Shown here piece after piece: positions 17,333 through 26,401 of a stretch of DNA of 58,901 nucleotides (its first letter is position 1; each line of letters opens with the position of its first letter). Both the position numbers and the translations under genes were made by a program. The stretch spans positions 1-58,901 of the forward strand of contig JAJDWH010000019.1 in NCBI GenBank assembly GCA_022825705.1. The letters run 5' to 3'. The notes below the pieces were generated by a model. It was not told where the DNA came from and made no database searches. It saw only the letters and a list, made by a program, of their open reading frames with translations. Source of the stretch: Alphaproteobacteria bacterium (GTDB taxonomy: Bacteria; Pseudomonadota; Alphaproteobacteria; TMED109).

Positions 17333-17854
17333 ATGAGCCAAAGCTCCGCCATCGCCGCCGCGATCGATCGCTTGAACGAGCTGATCGGTCGGTGGATCGC
17401 GTGGCTGACGTTGTTCATGGTGCTGGTGACTGTCGTCATCGTGGTCCTGCGGTACGGGTTCAACATCGGCTTCATCTGGATGCAGGAATCCGTTCGCTTC
17501 ATGTACGCGGCCGTGTTCTTGCTGGGAGCGGGCTACACGCTCAAGCATGACGGCCATGTCCGTGTCGACATGCTCTATGAACGCATGGGCCTGCAGCGGC
17601 GGGCCTGGGTCGATCTCCTTGGGACGTTGCTCTTTCTCCTCCCCGTCTGTTTCTCGGTCATCTACTTCTCCTGGACCTATGTGCTGAACTCGTGGGCCGA
17701 CTTCGAGGGCTCAATTGAGGAGCGCGGATTGCATGCCGTGTATCTCCTCAAGACCTGCATCTGGCTGTTCGCGGGGTTGTTGATCCTGCAAGGATTCGCC
17801 ACGATCATCCGCACGACCCGCTCGCTCCGGTCTCCTGGAAGCGACTCGAAGTGA
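17333..17854 (+). CDS. TRAP transporter small permease (DctQ type)
   Basis: The 173-residue inner-membrane protein has four predicted membrane helices (about 22-44, 53-75, 93-115, 138-160) with the family features RYGFNIGFIWMQESVRFMY and TLKHDGHVRVDMLYERM. In TRAP systems it pairs with the large DctM subunit and a periplasmic binding protein to take up organic acids with sodium. Its stop overlaps the GTG of the large subunit. The gene starts about 200 bases after parC, so it probably has its own promoter. Confidence 0.92.
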   Translation: MSQSSAIAAAIDRLNELIGRWIAWLTLFMVLVTVVIVVLRYGFNIGFIWMQESVRFMYAAVFLLGAGYTLKHDGHVRVDMLYERMGLQRRAWVDLLGTLLFLLPVCFSVIYFSWTYVLNSWADFEGSIEERGLHAVYLLKTCIWLFAGLLILQGFATIIRTTRSLRSPGSDSK

Positions 17855-19242
17855 CTCCGGAGCTACTGGTCGGCGGCATGCTGCTTGCCCTGATGGCAGC
17901 GCTTCTCGCCGGGTTCCCGGTTGCCTTCACGTTGTCGGGCGTTGCCCTGCTGGCCGCAGCAATGGGTGCTGCCGTGGGCATGTTCGATTTCAGTTTCGTG
18001 GCGGCGTTCCCGAATCGCATTTACGGGATCATGACGAACGACCTCCTTATCGCGGTGCCGTTGTTCGTCTTCATGGGCGTCATGCTCGAGCGCTCGCGAA
18101 TCGCCGAAGAACTGCTGACGACGATGGGGCTGTTGCTGGGCGGTATGCGCGCAGGCCTCGGAATCGCCGTGACGTGTGTCGGCGCGCTGCTGGCTGCTTC
18201 GACCGGGATTGTCGGTGCGACCGTGGTCACCATGGGACTTCTGTCGCTGCCGACCATGCTCAAGCGGGGATACGAACCGGAGATCGCGTGCGGCTCCATT
18301 TGCGCGGCCGGTACGCTGGGGCAGATCATTCCCCCGTCAATCGTGCTCATCCTTCTCGGTGACCAGATTTCGGCGGCCTATCAGCAGGCGCAGCTGGCTC
18401 AGGGCAACTTTTCGCCGGAGGCTGTGACCGTCACGGACCTGTTCGTCGGAGCGCTGCTGCCGGGACTTGCTCTCGTCGCACTGTACATCCTGTGGCAGTT
18501 CTTCTACGGGACCATCAGGCCGGACGCGATGCCGTCCATCCCGCAGAGCGAACGAGCAGCGGTTTCCGCGGCGGAACTCCGCGCCCGGGTCCTCCGTGCC
18601 CTGGTCCCGCCGCTGCTCCTGATCGTGGCGGTCCTTGGATCGATCCTGGCCGGCTTAGCCACGCCGTCCGAATCGGCCGGCGTCGGTGCGGTCGGTGCGA
18701 TGCTGCTCGCGCTTCATCGACGGCAGTTCACCCTTGAAATCCTCAGTGACGTCATGCGATCGACCGTTCGCATGACCTCGATGGTCTTCACGATCTTGGT
18801 TGGCGCTGCCCTGTTCTCGCTGGTTTTCCGGGGCTTCGGCGGCGATGAGATGGTGGCCGAGTTCCTCGGCGGACTCCACGGTGGCGTGGTGACGGTCCTG
18901 ATCCTCACCATGGTCCTGATGTTCCTGCTCGGCTTCTTCCTCGATTTCATCGAGATCACCTACGTGGTGATCCCGATCATCGGGCCGCCCATCCTGATGC
19001 TCGGTATCGACCCGGTCTGGTTCGCGATCCTGGTGGCGATCAACCTGCAGACCTCGTTCCTGACCCCGCCATTCGGGTTCTCGTTGTTCTACCTGCGGGG
19101 CGTGGCGCCGAAGTCGGTGCCGACCGCCGCGATCTACCGGGGAGCCGTACCCTTCGTGGCCATCCAGCTGCTCATGTTGGGAGTACTGGCCCTGATGCCC
19201 GAGCTCGCTACCTGGCTGCCGAAGGTCATCTACCCGCAGTAG
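17851..19242 (+). CDS. TRAP transporter large permease (DctM type)
   Basis: A 463-residue, roughly 12-helix DctM permease, the sodium-coupled transport channel of a TRAP system. Landmarks are PLFVFMGVMLERSRIAEELL, the ASTGIVGATVVTMGLLSLP motif, GTLGQIIPPSIVLILLGD and NLQTSFLTPPFGFSLFYLRG. The GTG start overlaps the small-subunit stop. The subtype resembles those paired with TakP-like 2-oxo-acid binding proteins. The matching binding-protein gene lies convergently at 19649-20788 rather than in the same operon. Confidence 0.93.
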   Translation: MTPELLVGGMLLALMAALLAGFPVAFTLSGVALLAAAMGAAVGMFDFSFVAAFPNRIYGIMTNDLLIAVPLFVFMGVMLERSRIAEELLTTMGLLLGGMRAGLGIAVTCVGALLAASTGIVGATVVTMGLLSLPTMLKRGYEPEIACGSICAAGTLGQIIPPSIVLILLGDQISAAYQQAQLAQGNFSPEAVTVTDLFVGALLPGLALVALYILWQFFYGTIRPDAMPSIPQSERAAVSAAELRARVLRALVPPLLLIVAVLGSILAGLATPSESAGVGAVGAMLLALHRRQFTLEILSDVMRSTVRMTSMVFTILVGAALFSLVFRGFGGDEMVAEFLGGLHGGVVTVLILTMVLMFLLGFFLDFIEITYVVIPIIGPPILMLGIDPVWFAILVAINLQTSFLTPPFGFSLFYLRGVAPKSVPTAAIYRGAVPFVAIQLLMLGVLALMPELATWLPKVIYPQ

Positions 19243-19648
19243 GGCAGAGAGACGACGCCAACTACTTCGAGGACTGTGGTGGCCGGGTCGACCGTACATG
19301 TCCGGTGCCCGGTCGCTCGCACGACCGGTGAGCCTGCCGGTCTGGGCGGAGGGACGTTCCTCCGGGTCGACTGACAGACTGCGAATTGCTTGGAAAGAGG
19401 CGGGGTCGGGCAGACAGAATCCTGATGGTCCCGGCCCCGAATCAGGCTTTGAACATCGGCTGAGGCCATCTGTCGCCTGCCCGGCCCGGTCGGCAGGGTT
19501 TGGCGTTGGCGGCAACTCCATCCGCAGCGCGCGTACTCAGACAAGCGGAAGAGGCCGTTACCCGATAATCATGTTCAGTTTCAATGCCTTCAGGGGCTCT
19601 CCTGAATTGATTCGAATGCCTGATCCGGTCGTCGGCGGGCAGGGTGAC
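19243..19648. other. Intergenic region between convergent TRAP genes
   Basis: A 406-base gap between the permease stop and the stop of the minus-strand binding protein. I see no coding region with family motifs. Both flanking genes end here, yet no stem-loop with a clear T-run was seen. Confidence 0.5.
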
Positions 19649-20788
19649 TCATCCGCGCAGCTGGAGGTACCCCTGTTCGGCGTACGGATTGCGGGCGCGC
19701 GCTTCGTTCCGGAATCGCTCCCAGCTCTCGAAGATCCGTCGCGCCAGATCGCCTTCCTGCGCGGTGGCCCGAACCACGTCGTCACTGTGTACGAGCATCT
19801 CGTCGAACACGTCCTTCGGGAACGGCCGCAACTGAACGCCGTGCTCTTCGATCAGAACGCGTTGTGACTCGTTGTTGGCCGCGGTGAACTCGGCGAGCAT
19901 GCGTACGTTGGTGGCAGCGGCCGCGTCTTCCACGATCGCCTGCAGGTCGGGCTCCAGGCCGTCCCATGCCGCCTTGTTCAGGAGCAATTCGGACGCTGTG
20001 CCCGGTTCGTGGAACCCTGGCCCGTAGTAGTTCTTCGTGATCTTGTAGAACCCGAACGCCAGGTCATTCCAGGGGCCCACCCATTCGGTCGCATCGATCA
20101 CACCGGACTGGAGGGCGGGCATGATCTCGCCGCCCGGGAGGTTCACTGCCGTGGCGCCCAGCCGGTTGATGACTTCGGCCCCGAGTCCGGGAATGCGCAT
20201 CTTGAGGCCCTGAAAGTCTTCGATGGAGTTGATTTCCTTCTGGAACCAGCCGCCCATTTGGGTCCCGGAATTGCCGGCCAGGAACGCCTTCAAGCCGAAT
20301 TCCGCGTAGAGTTCGTCCCAAAGCTCCTGACCGCCGCCGTGGTACACCCAGGCATTGTGCTCCTGGGCCACGAGACCGCCCGGCACGGCCGCGTAGAACG
20401 GGGTCGAACGATGCTTGTTGATCCAGTAGTAGGCAGCCGCGTGGCTCATTTGCGCCTTGCCTTCCCGAACGGCATCAAAATTCTCGAACGGAGGCACGAG
20501 CTCGCCCGCGGCATACAGCTTCACGGTAAGTCGACCTTCCGACGCAGTGGTGATGTGGTCGGCAAGCCGTTGCGCGCCGGTTCCCAGACCAGGGAAGTTC
20601 TTCGGCCAAGTGGTGACCAGCCGCCATTCGCGCATACCGCGACTCACGCTGGGGGCCTCGGCCGGGCTGTCCGGGGTACCGGTCTCCGCAGTTTGCTGGT
20701 TCTCTTGGTCTTCGCCCTCACCGCACGCGGCTAGAGCGACCGAGGCGCTGACTACGGCGGCGCCGGAAAGAAAGGTTCGACGATCCAA
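19649..20788 (-). CDS. TRAP substrate-binding protein, TakP-like
   Basis: The 379-residue periplasmic receptor starts MDRRTFLSGAAVVSASVALAA-C, combining a twin-arginine-like start with a lipobox at about residues 18-22, so it is probably a lipoprotein. The mature part has WPKNFPGLGTGAQRLADHI, YYWINKHRSTPFYAAVPGG, GNSGTQMGGWFQKEI, GGEIMPALQSGVIDATEWVG and YYGPGFHEPG, the pattern of TakP and related 2-oxo-acid or carboxylate-binding TRAP receptors. It faces the permease pair at 17333-19242 and probably feeds it. The actual ligand cannot be fixed from sequence. Confidence 0.88.
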   Translation of the reverse strand: MDRRTFLSGAAVVSASVALAACGEGEDQENQQTAETGTPDSPAEAPSVSRGMREWRLVTTWPKNFPGLGTGAQRLADHITTASEGRLTVKLYAAGELVPPFENFDAVREGKAQMSHAAAYYWINKHRSTPFYAAVPGGLVAQEHNAWVYHGGGQELWDELYAEFGLKAFLAGNSGTQMGGWFQKEINSIEDFQGLKMRIPGLGAEVINRLGATAVNLPGGEIMPALQSGVIDATEWVGPWNDLAFGFYKITKNYYGPGFHEPGTASELLLNKAAWDGLEPDLQAIVEDAAAATNVRMLAEFTAANNESQRVLIEEHGVQLRPFPKDVFDEMLVHSDDVVRATAQEGDLARRIFESWERFRNEARARNPYAEQGYLQLRG

Positions 20789-20886
20789 CTCAGAAGCTCC
20801 TCACGAAAAGCGGCAGGTACTGCCGGAGGGGTAGGGGTTTGCTGGCCCCGTGAACAGCATAGTCGCAAACGGCGCCTGCCTGCCGA

Positions 20887-21627
20887 TTATGATGCTCGAG
20901 TGGCGCTCCCGCCCTGCCGAACCCATCCCCGCTCCGTAAGTTCCTCAAGCGGCTGGAACCGTCGCTTGTAGGCCATCTTGGATGATCGCGGAATCCAGTA
21001 ACCCAGGTAGAAGTAGCGAAGGTCCAGCGACTGCACCCGCAGGATGTGCCAGAGGATGGTCGCGGTGCCGAGGCTGTCCTGCCGGCGCTCGGGATCCCAG
21101 AACTTGTAGATCCCGGACAGCCCGTCAGAGAGCCGGTCGGTCAGCGATACGGCGATCAGGCTGCCGTCCTGGTCGCGGGCTTCCACCACGCGGGTGTCAA
21201 CCGGCGTTTCCTCGATCATCGCCTGGTACGACGCGTAGCTCATCCCCTCCATGTCGCCGCCGATGTGACGATCGGTCTGGTAGCGCCGGAAGAGGCCGTA
21301 CTGCTCCCGGGTGGCAACGGGGTCGCATTCGCGCCACTTGAGAACCCTGCAGGCCCGGCGCGCCCGACGGAACCGTCGACCAAGCTGAAAGCTGCTGGCG
21401 TCGATGCGCACGGGTCGACATTCCGTGCAGGAAGGGCACGCCGGCCGGTAGGCCATTCCATGGCTGCGTCGAAAGCCGGCACGAATGAGGTCGGCGTGAA
21501 ACTGGTCAGCGTGCTGCGTCGGGATTTGGGTGATCACCTTTCGCTCGATCTTTCCCGGCAGGTACGGGCAGGGAAGGGCCGACGTTCCGACAAAGATCGG
21601 GATCGTGTCGCCGAGTGGAAGCGTCAT
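20887..21627 (-). CDS. bpt: Aspartate/glutamate leucyltransferase (Bpt)
   Basis: Bpt transfers Leu from leucyl-tRNA to N-terminal Asp or Glu, creating N-degrons for ClpS/ClpAP. The 246-residue protein has CPYLPGKIERKV, the Cys-rich CPSCTECRPVRI, FRRYQTDRHIGGDM, DRLSDGLSGIYKFWDP and the C-terminal YFYLGYWIPRSSKMAYKRRF. It is an N-end-rule enzyme with an arginyltransferase-type fold. It lies downstream of the SLC13 permease on the same strand. Confidence 0.93.
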   Translation of the reverse strand: MTLPLGDTIPIFVGTSALPCPYLPGKIERKVITQIPTQHADQFHADLIRAGFRRSHGMAYRPACPSCTECRPVRIDASSFQLGRRFRRARRACRVLKWRECDPVATREQYGLFRRYQTDRHIGGDMEGMSYASYQAMIEETPVDTRVVEARDQDGSLIAVSLTDRLSDGLSGIYKFWDPERRQDSLGTATILWHILRVQSLDLRYFYLGYWIPRSSKMAYKRRFQPLEELTERGWVRQGGSATRAS

Positions 21628-21768
21628 GGCCGGGCCCTGCCGGGAAACAAGTGATCGGCAACCATGCTAGCAATCTGACGACGCACCGCGCACGCCGCCG
21701 GTTACGGAACCGGTGGTCGGTGGAGGATGGCGACCGCGTGGCGCGGGCTCCGGGCGGCGGCGAGGGAC

Positions 21769-23565
21769 CTATGCGATTCCGTAGTACCAGGGCACGAACA
21801 GCGTAAAGGTCCCCCAGCAAATCAGTGTGAGCGGAGGACCGCTTCGCAGGTAGTGGCGGCCGCGGTAACCAGCGGGGCCCATCACCAGAAGGTTGGTCTG
21901 GTAGCCGATGGGCGTCGAAAACGACATGTTGGCGCCAAAGATCACCGTTACGGCAAACGGAAACGGGTCGACCCCGAGAATCTGGGCGATGCCAATGGCA
22001 ATTGGCATGTAGAGCAGCGCCGCCGCGTTGTTGGTCAGCACGTCCGTCGTGATGGCCGTGACCAGGAAGAGCGCCGACATCATGGCCGCCGGCCCGAACC
22101 CGAACATCTCCATGGCCCGCACGGCGCCGTCGGCCACCCACTGGGCCGCCCCGCTCATTTGCATGGCCCCGCTCAGGCCAAGCATCGCTGCCACCGGAAG
22201 GGCGACGCGGCCGTCGATCGCGCCGAGCGCGCGCCTGACGGAGAGCGTGCCCGAGGCAATCATGGAAAACGCGCCGGCTACCGCAGCCACGACCACGGGA
22301 ACGAGCCCGCTCGATGCGGCCAGCACGGTGCCCAGGAAGATGCCGGCCGCCCGCCAGCGGAACTTGACGGGCGGCAGCTGGCTCTGCCGCCATTCCGTCG
22401 GCACCACGATGCCTGACTGGCGAAGGTCGCTTACCGTGCTCTGGGTCCCTTCCACCAGCAGCATGTCCCCGCTCTGCAGCGGCACCTCCAGCGGCCGGAC
22501 GCGACGATTGGTCAAACGGGTACGCCGGAGTCCGAGGATCGTGCACCCGGTTCGCCGGCGAAACGTTTCAGGCGTCATCGGCGGAGTTTGGGTAAACGGC
22601 GAATCCACCGTGACCACGGCTTCCGCAAAGAAGTTGGCCTCGTTCTCGGCGCGGATTCGCGCCGTTCGGAAGACACCGCCGAGAGAGCCGAGAATCGCCG
22701 GAAAACGGGTACGGGCGAGCGCGACCACGAGCACATCCCCGGCCTGCAGCGCCACGTCGTCAAATGGGAAAAGGTAGGTATCCAGCCCGCGTCGCACCGA
22801 AAAGACCGTCATCTCCTGGAGGCTGGGAAACATCCCGCCGACCGACGCTTCCCCCACGGCGGGCGCATCGGAGCGGACTTCGAGCTCGGTCACGAACTGC
22901 CGTGATTCCACGGGCGTCACCGCTTCGCTCTTCAGTTTCGGCAGCAGCCATGGGAGGACGGCCGTGACATACACAAGACCGGCTCCGGCCACGACCAGGC
23001 CGGGAATCGTGAACGCGAAGAAGTCGAACGGGGGCAGTCCGAGATCCACGGCGACACCAGCTGCGATGAGATTGGTGCTGGAGCCGACAAGGGTGGTCAT
23101 ACCGCCGAGGATGCTGGCGTAACTCAGCGGAATGAGTGTGCGCGAGGGGGGCAGGCGATCGGATGCGACGAGGATCAGAATCGGAATGAAGATCAGGACA
23201 ATAGGCGTGTTGTTGATCAGGCTCGACGTCAACGCCGCGACGAGAAGAAGGAGGACGAATACCATCCACCGGCGGTGACGTGCCATCCGGTTGATTACGT
23301 CTGCAACCCGGCTGAGTGCGCCGGTTTCGGTCAATCCCCGCGCGACGATCAGCAGCGCCATCAGCGTGATGAGGCCGGTGTTCGCGAAGCCCGCGAAGAC
23401 CATGCCCGGCTGGGCCCGCGTGTCCGGCATCTCGACCGAGACAAACAGGAACAGGAGCGCGAGCAGCAACCCAATGGCTACGGTTTCCAGACGGAAGCGC
23501 CCCGAGACAAAGGCTGCGACGGCAACCACTGCGATCGACAGCGTCAACGCGATGGGCAGCGTCAT
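21769..23565 (-). CDS. SLC13/DASS-family anion permease with RCK_C domains
   Basis: A 598-residue inner-membrane transporter. Two membrane halves each end in a substrate/sodium-binding loop: LVGSSTNLIAAG in the first and STPIGYQTNLLVMGP in the second, diagnostic of the divalent anion:sodium symporter family. Between them (about 215-400) lie two TrkA_C/RCK_C-type cytosolic domains, seen as FPFDDVALQAGDVLVVA and RPLEVPLQSGDMLLVEG. Members of this architecture move sulfate, dicarboxylates or similar anions, and the substrate here is unknown. It follows the thioesterase by 31 bases, suggesting one operon. Confidence 0.9.
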   Translation of the reverse strand: MTLPIALTLSIAVVAVAAFVSGRFRLETVAIGLLLALLFLFVSVEMPDTRAQPGMVFAGFANTGLITLMALLIVARGLTETGALSRVADVINRMARHRRWMVFVLLLLVAALTSSLINNTPIVLIFIPILILVASDRLPPSRTLIPLSYASILGGMTTLVGSSTNLIAAGVAVDLGLPPFDFFAFTIPGLVVAGAGLVYVTAVLPWLLPKLKSEAVTPVESRQFVTELEVRSDAPAVGEASVGGMFPSLQEMTVFSVRRGLDTYLFPFDDVALQAGDVLVVALARTRFPAILGSLGGVFRTARIRAENEANFFAEAVVTVDSPFTQTPPMTPETFRRRTGCTILGLRRTRLTNRRVRPLEVPLQSGDMLLVEGTQSTVSDLRQSGIVVPTEWRQSQLPPVKFRWRAAGIFLGTVLAASSGLVPVVVAAVAGAFSMIASGTLSVRRALGAIDGRVALPVAAMLGLSGAMQMSGAAQWVADGAVRAMEMFGFGPAAMMSALFLVTAITTDVLTNNAAALLYMPIAIGIAQILGVDPFPFAVTVIFGANMSFSTPIGYQTNLLVMGPAGYRGRHYLRSGPPLTLICWGTFTLFVPWYYGIA

Positions 23566-23596
23566 GACGGGTCAGCCGTCCCCGCCGAGAAGAGCG

Positions 23597-24058
23597 TCAG
23601 GATCGCTGGCGGGGCCCAGCTCCCCGCTCGGTCAACTGAACTCGGAGATGATCGGGGATCGGCACGCTCGCTTCGCGGGTTCGGTCCGCAAGCACCATGA
23701 CCGCGCGTGCCTTCGCTGCGCACACGCCGCCATGGAATACCGCCTGGTCCCAATGGACGGAGGACCGGCCGAAGCGCGCGATTCTGGTGCCGACCGTGAC
23801 CGTCCCGGGCCAATGCAGTTGGGCCAGGTAGTCGATCGCGATGTGGGCCAGCATGAAAACCGGATCTGCCTTGATCGGGTCGTTGATGCCGTCGAGATAC
23901 GTGAGCCGGCCTTCCTCGAGGTAGCGCGCGACGGCCGCGTGGTTGACGTGTCCCACACCGTCCAGATCGAAGAACCGGATATCCCGGTCGACCCGGTGCG
24001 CGTAGTCTTCCAGGATCGGGATTTCCGGTCTGGGTGATGCTTGGGCTGGCGTCGGCAT
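23597..24058 (-). CDS. Acyl-CoA thioesterase (4HBT hot-dog family)
   Basis: From ATG 24058 the protein is 153 residues. RDIRFFDLDGVGHVNHAAVARYLEEGR is abbreviated here: the segment DLDGVGHVNHAAV carries the Asp and Asn-His typical of 4-hydroxybenzoyl-CoA-thioesterase-like enzymes, followed by LAHIAIDYLAQLHWPGTVTVG and SVHWDQAVFHGG. Such enzymes hydrolyse acyl-CoA thioesters in the cytoplasm. An upstream ATG at 24094 would add 12 residues before the conserved region; neither start has a good ribosome binding site. It lies 45 bases after the penicillin-acylase-family gene. Confidence 0.85.
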   Translation of the reverse strand: MPTPAQASPRPEIPILEDYAHRVDRDIRFFDLDGVGHVNHAAVARYLEEGRLTYLDGINDPIKADPVFMLAHIAIDYLAQLHWPGTVTVGTRIARFGRSSVHWDQAVFHGGVCAAKARAVMVLADRTREASVPIPDHLRVQLTERGAGPRQRS

Positions 24059-24103
24059 GGGCGCGACTATGCGAACGGCGTCGGGCCTGCGCAACTGCCG
24101 CCG

Positions 24104-26401
24104 TTATGGGTCACGTCGGGGGATCAGCATGAGTTGCTGCTCCGTTCTGATCACGGCCCAGTCCGATTCGAACGGCAGGAGGCGCCCGGCAAACCACTGA
24201 TCGGCGTGATCGCGGTACCACGGCGAGAGCGGATGGCCGGCCTGTCCTGTGGACAGCACGGCCCACGATCGCGTCGGCTCGGCCAGATCATGCACCATCC
24301 GCACGCCCGCTCCATGGACGCCGGCGAACGGCTGTCCGTCGTCGCTCCAGTCCGAATGCATCCGCATCAGCGTGAATGGTCCGCCCTCATGCGAGCGAAC
24401 GATGTTGACCAGATGTCGGACCAGCGGGAGTTCGCCGAGGGGGCGATGCCGGTGGACGCCGGTTGCCGCAGAATCCCAGCGTAGGGCCTGCAAACCGTCG
24501 CCGTCCTGCTCCTGCAGCCATTGCACGGCATCGCGCAATGCGCCGCGAACAACGTCGGCGCACGAGTGTTGCGGGTCGCCACACCCGGGCACGCGGCCGG
24601 TCAGCAGATCGACGAGCAGCTGGGGCCGAGGCGCCAGCGGGACGGCGCTGCTGCCGAACACTGCGGGCAACAGGCGTTGCGTCAGCGCGCGATGCCAGGC
24701 CGCATACACGAGTGGTTCGGGCCGGCCGGCTTCCATGCGGAAATCCCATTGGCTCAGCAGATCGGCCGCGTCGGCATCGGGTTGGGGAAAGGGGCCGGCG
24801 GCAAGCAGCAGGGGCACGATCACACGCGCGGCCGGCGACACGATGTCGGTCTGCATGTCGGCGAACCGCGCGGGCGTGAATCCTCCCGAGGGGACGTTGG
24901 CGAGGAGTTCCCGCAGACGCTCCGCCCGGTAGGAGGAAGGGCGGTCCCGCATGATGAATGGCTGATAACCGGCTGGTGCCAGGTACTCGTTCGCGCTGGC
25001 AACCCATCCGTCGGGAGGATTGGTTTCGCTCGGAAGTGCGGCGCCCTCCAAGCTGCCGATCCACGCGGCCCCGGAGTCGGCCCCCTCGACGGGAAGAAAG
25101 CCGTCGCCCGTGGCGCGGACCGGAATTCGGCCGGTCATCACATAGCCGATATTGTCGTCGACGTCGGCGTGCACGGCGATCTGGACGACCGCCTCAAGCT
25201 CATGCATGGCCTCGCGGAAGGCGGCTGCGGTCGCGGCGCGTACGCTCCGGAACGCCGCCCGCTGGGACAGGTCCGTGTCGGCCAGCTCCTGTGAGCGGAA
25301 AGCCACGACCTGCCCGGGTCCGGCGAACCCGAATTCGGGAAGGTCGGATACCACGGGCCCGTGCCGGGTGATCCGGATGGTCAGACGGACCGGGTCCCGA
25401 CCCCTCACCGCGATCGTTTCAGAGCGGATGCGAAACGGTTCCGAGCCCTCCGGGGTCAGGTACGATCCGGCTTCGGTCGGATCCAGGGTCTCGACGTAGA
25501 GATCTTGGACGTCGGCATAGACCGAGGTCATGCCCCAGGCTACCTGCTGATTGCGGCCGATCGGGACCGCGGCAATCCCCGGCAACGTCGCGCCCCACAC
25601 CCGCAGGCCAGGTGCCTCGAGATGAGCGAGGTACCAGACCGACGGCGCGGCAAGGCGGAGATGCGGGTCGCTCGCCAGGAGCGGCTTGCCGCTGGCGGAA
25701 TGGCGGCCGGCAACTGCCCAGGCGTTGGACCCCGCGACGGGGTCGTCGACCGAGCGCGAGAGCTCCCGGAGCCGGGCTTCACCAAGTCGCGGGAGGAGGC
25801 GCGCCCGTTCGGCTTCCGTGTCCGCGTTGCCGGAGAGGAGTGTCCCCATCATCTTGATGGCGAGGATGCTGTCGGCGGGCAGCCATGGTTCAGGTGACAA
25901 ACCGAGGACCCGCAATTCAAACGGGCGATGGTTGCTTTCGAGGGCGGCGTTCACGCCATCGGCATAGCCTTGCAGCAGATCCCGGGTTTCGGGATCCAGC
26001 GACGCGGCAACGGCTTCGGCTGACCGGGCGTAACCGATTGTCCGGAACCTGCGGTCCAGCGGGATCGCGGCCGCTCCCATGATTTCCGCGAGGCGGCCAC
26101 GACCTGCCCGACGGGCAAATTCCATGGCGGTGAAACGGTCCTGAGCGTGCACGAACCCGAGGCCGAACCAGGCGTCGCGTTCGCTGCCGGCGGCGATGTG
26201 CGGAACGCCGTGCGCGTCGCGCGCGATCCGTAGCGCGGTGTCGAGGCCCCGAACCTCTAGTTGTCCCTCAAGTCGGGGAAGGGCGGCCTGCAGCACCAGC
26301 AACGGCAGGGCAAGCCCGACGGCCACGGCGGTCAGCGCGGCAGCCAGGAAGAGGCTGAGAACCGGCGCTAGCCCGAAGCGTGCCCGGGGGCTACTTGTCA
26401 C
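24104..26401 (-). CDS. Penicillin acylase-family N-terminal serine hydrolase
   Basis: A 765-residue Ntn-hydrolase precursor that should self-cleave before a Ser nucleophile. An N-terminal hydrophobic segment (about 11-40) suggests export or anchoring. The alpha-chain part reads IARDAHGVPHI and GFVHAQDRFTAMEFARRAGRGR (last residues cut), and the nucleophile is Ser225 in DPVAGSNAWAVAGRHSASG, followed by LLASDPHLRL. Relatives hydrolyse beta-lactam side chains, acyl-homoserine lactones or other amides. GTG 26401 overlaps the upstream CoA-transferase stop region by 11 bases; ATG 26434 is the alternative, adding 11 residues. Confidence 0.9.
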   Translation of the reverse strand: MTSSPRARFGLAPVLSLFLAAALTAVAVGLALPLLVLQAALPRLEGQLEVRGLDTALRIARDAHGVPHIAAGSERDAWFGLGFVHAQDRFTAMEFARRAGRGRLAEIMGAAAIPLDRRFRTIGYARSAEAVAASLDPETRDLLQGYADGVNAALESNHRPFELRVLGLSPEPWLPADSILAIKMMGTLLSGNADTEAERARLLPRLGEARLRELSRSVDDPVAGSNAWAVAGRHSASGKPLLASDPHLRLAAPSVWYLAHLEAPGLRVWGATLPGIAAVPIGRNQQVAWGMTSVYADVQDLYVETLDPTEAGSYLTPEGSEPFRIRSETIAVRGRDPVRLTIRITRHGPVVSDLPEFGFAGPGQVVAFRSQELADTDLSQRAAFRSVRAATAAAFREAMHELEAVVQIAVHADVDDNIGYVMTGRIPVRATGDGFLPVEGADSGAAWIGSLEGAALPSETNPPDGWVASANEYLAPAGYQPFIMRDRPSSYRAERLRELLANVPSGGFTPARFADMQTDIVSPAARVIVPLLLAAGPFPQPDADAADLLSQWDFRMEAGRPEPLVYAAWHRALTQRLLPAVFGSSAVPLAPRPQLLVDLLTGRVPGCGDPQHSCADVVRGALRDAVQWLQEQDGDGLQALRWDSAATGVHRHRPLGELPLVRHLVNIVRSHEGGPFTLMRMHSDWSDDGQPFAGVHGAGVRMVHDLAEPTRSWAVLSTGQAGHPLSPWYRDHADQWFAGRLLPFESDWAVIRTEQQLMLIPRRDP

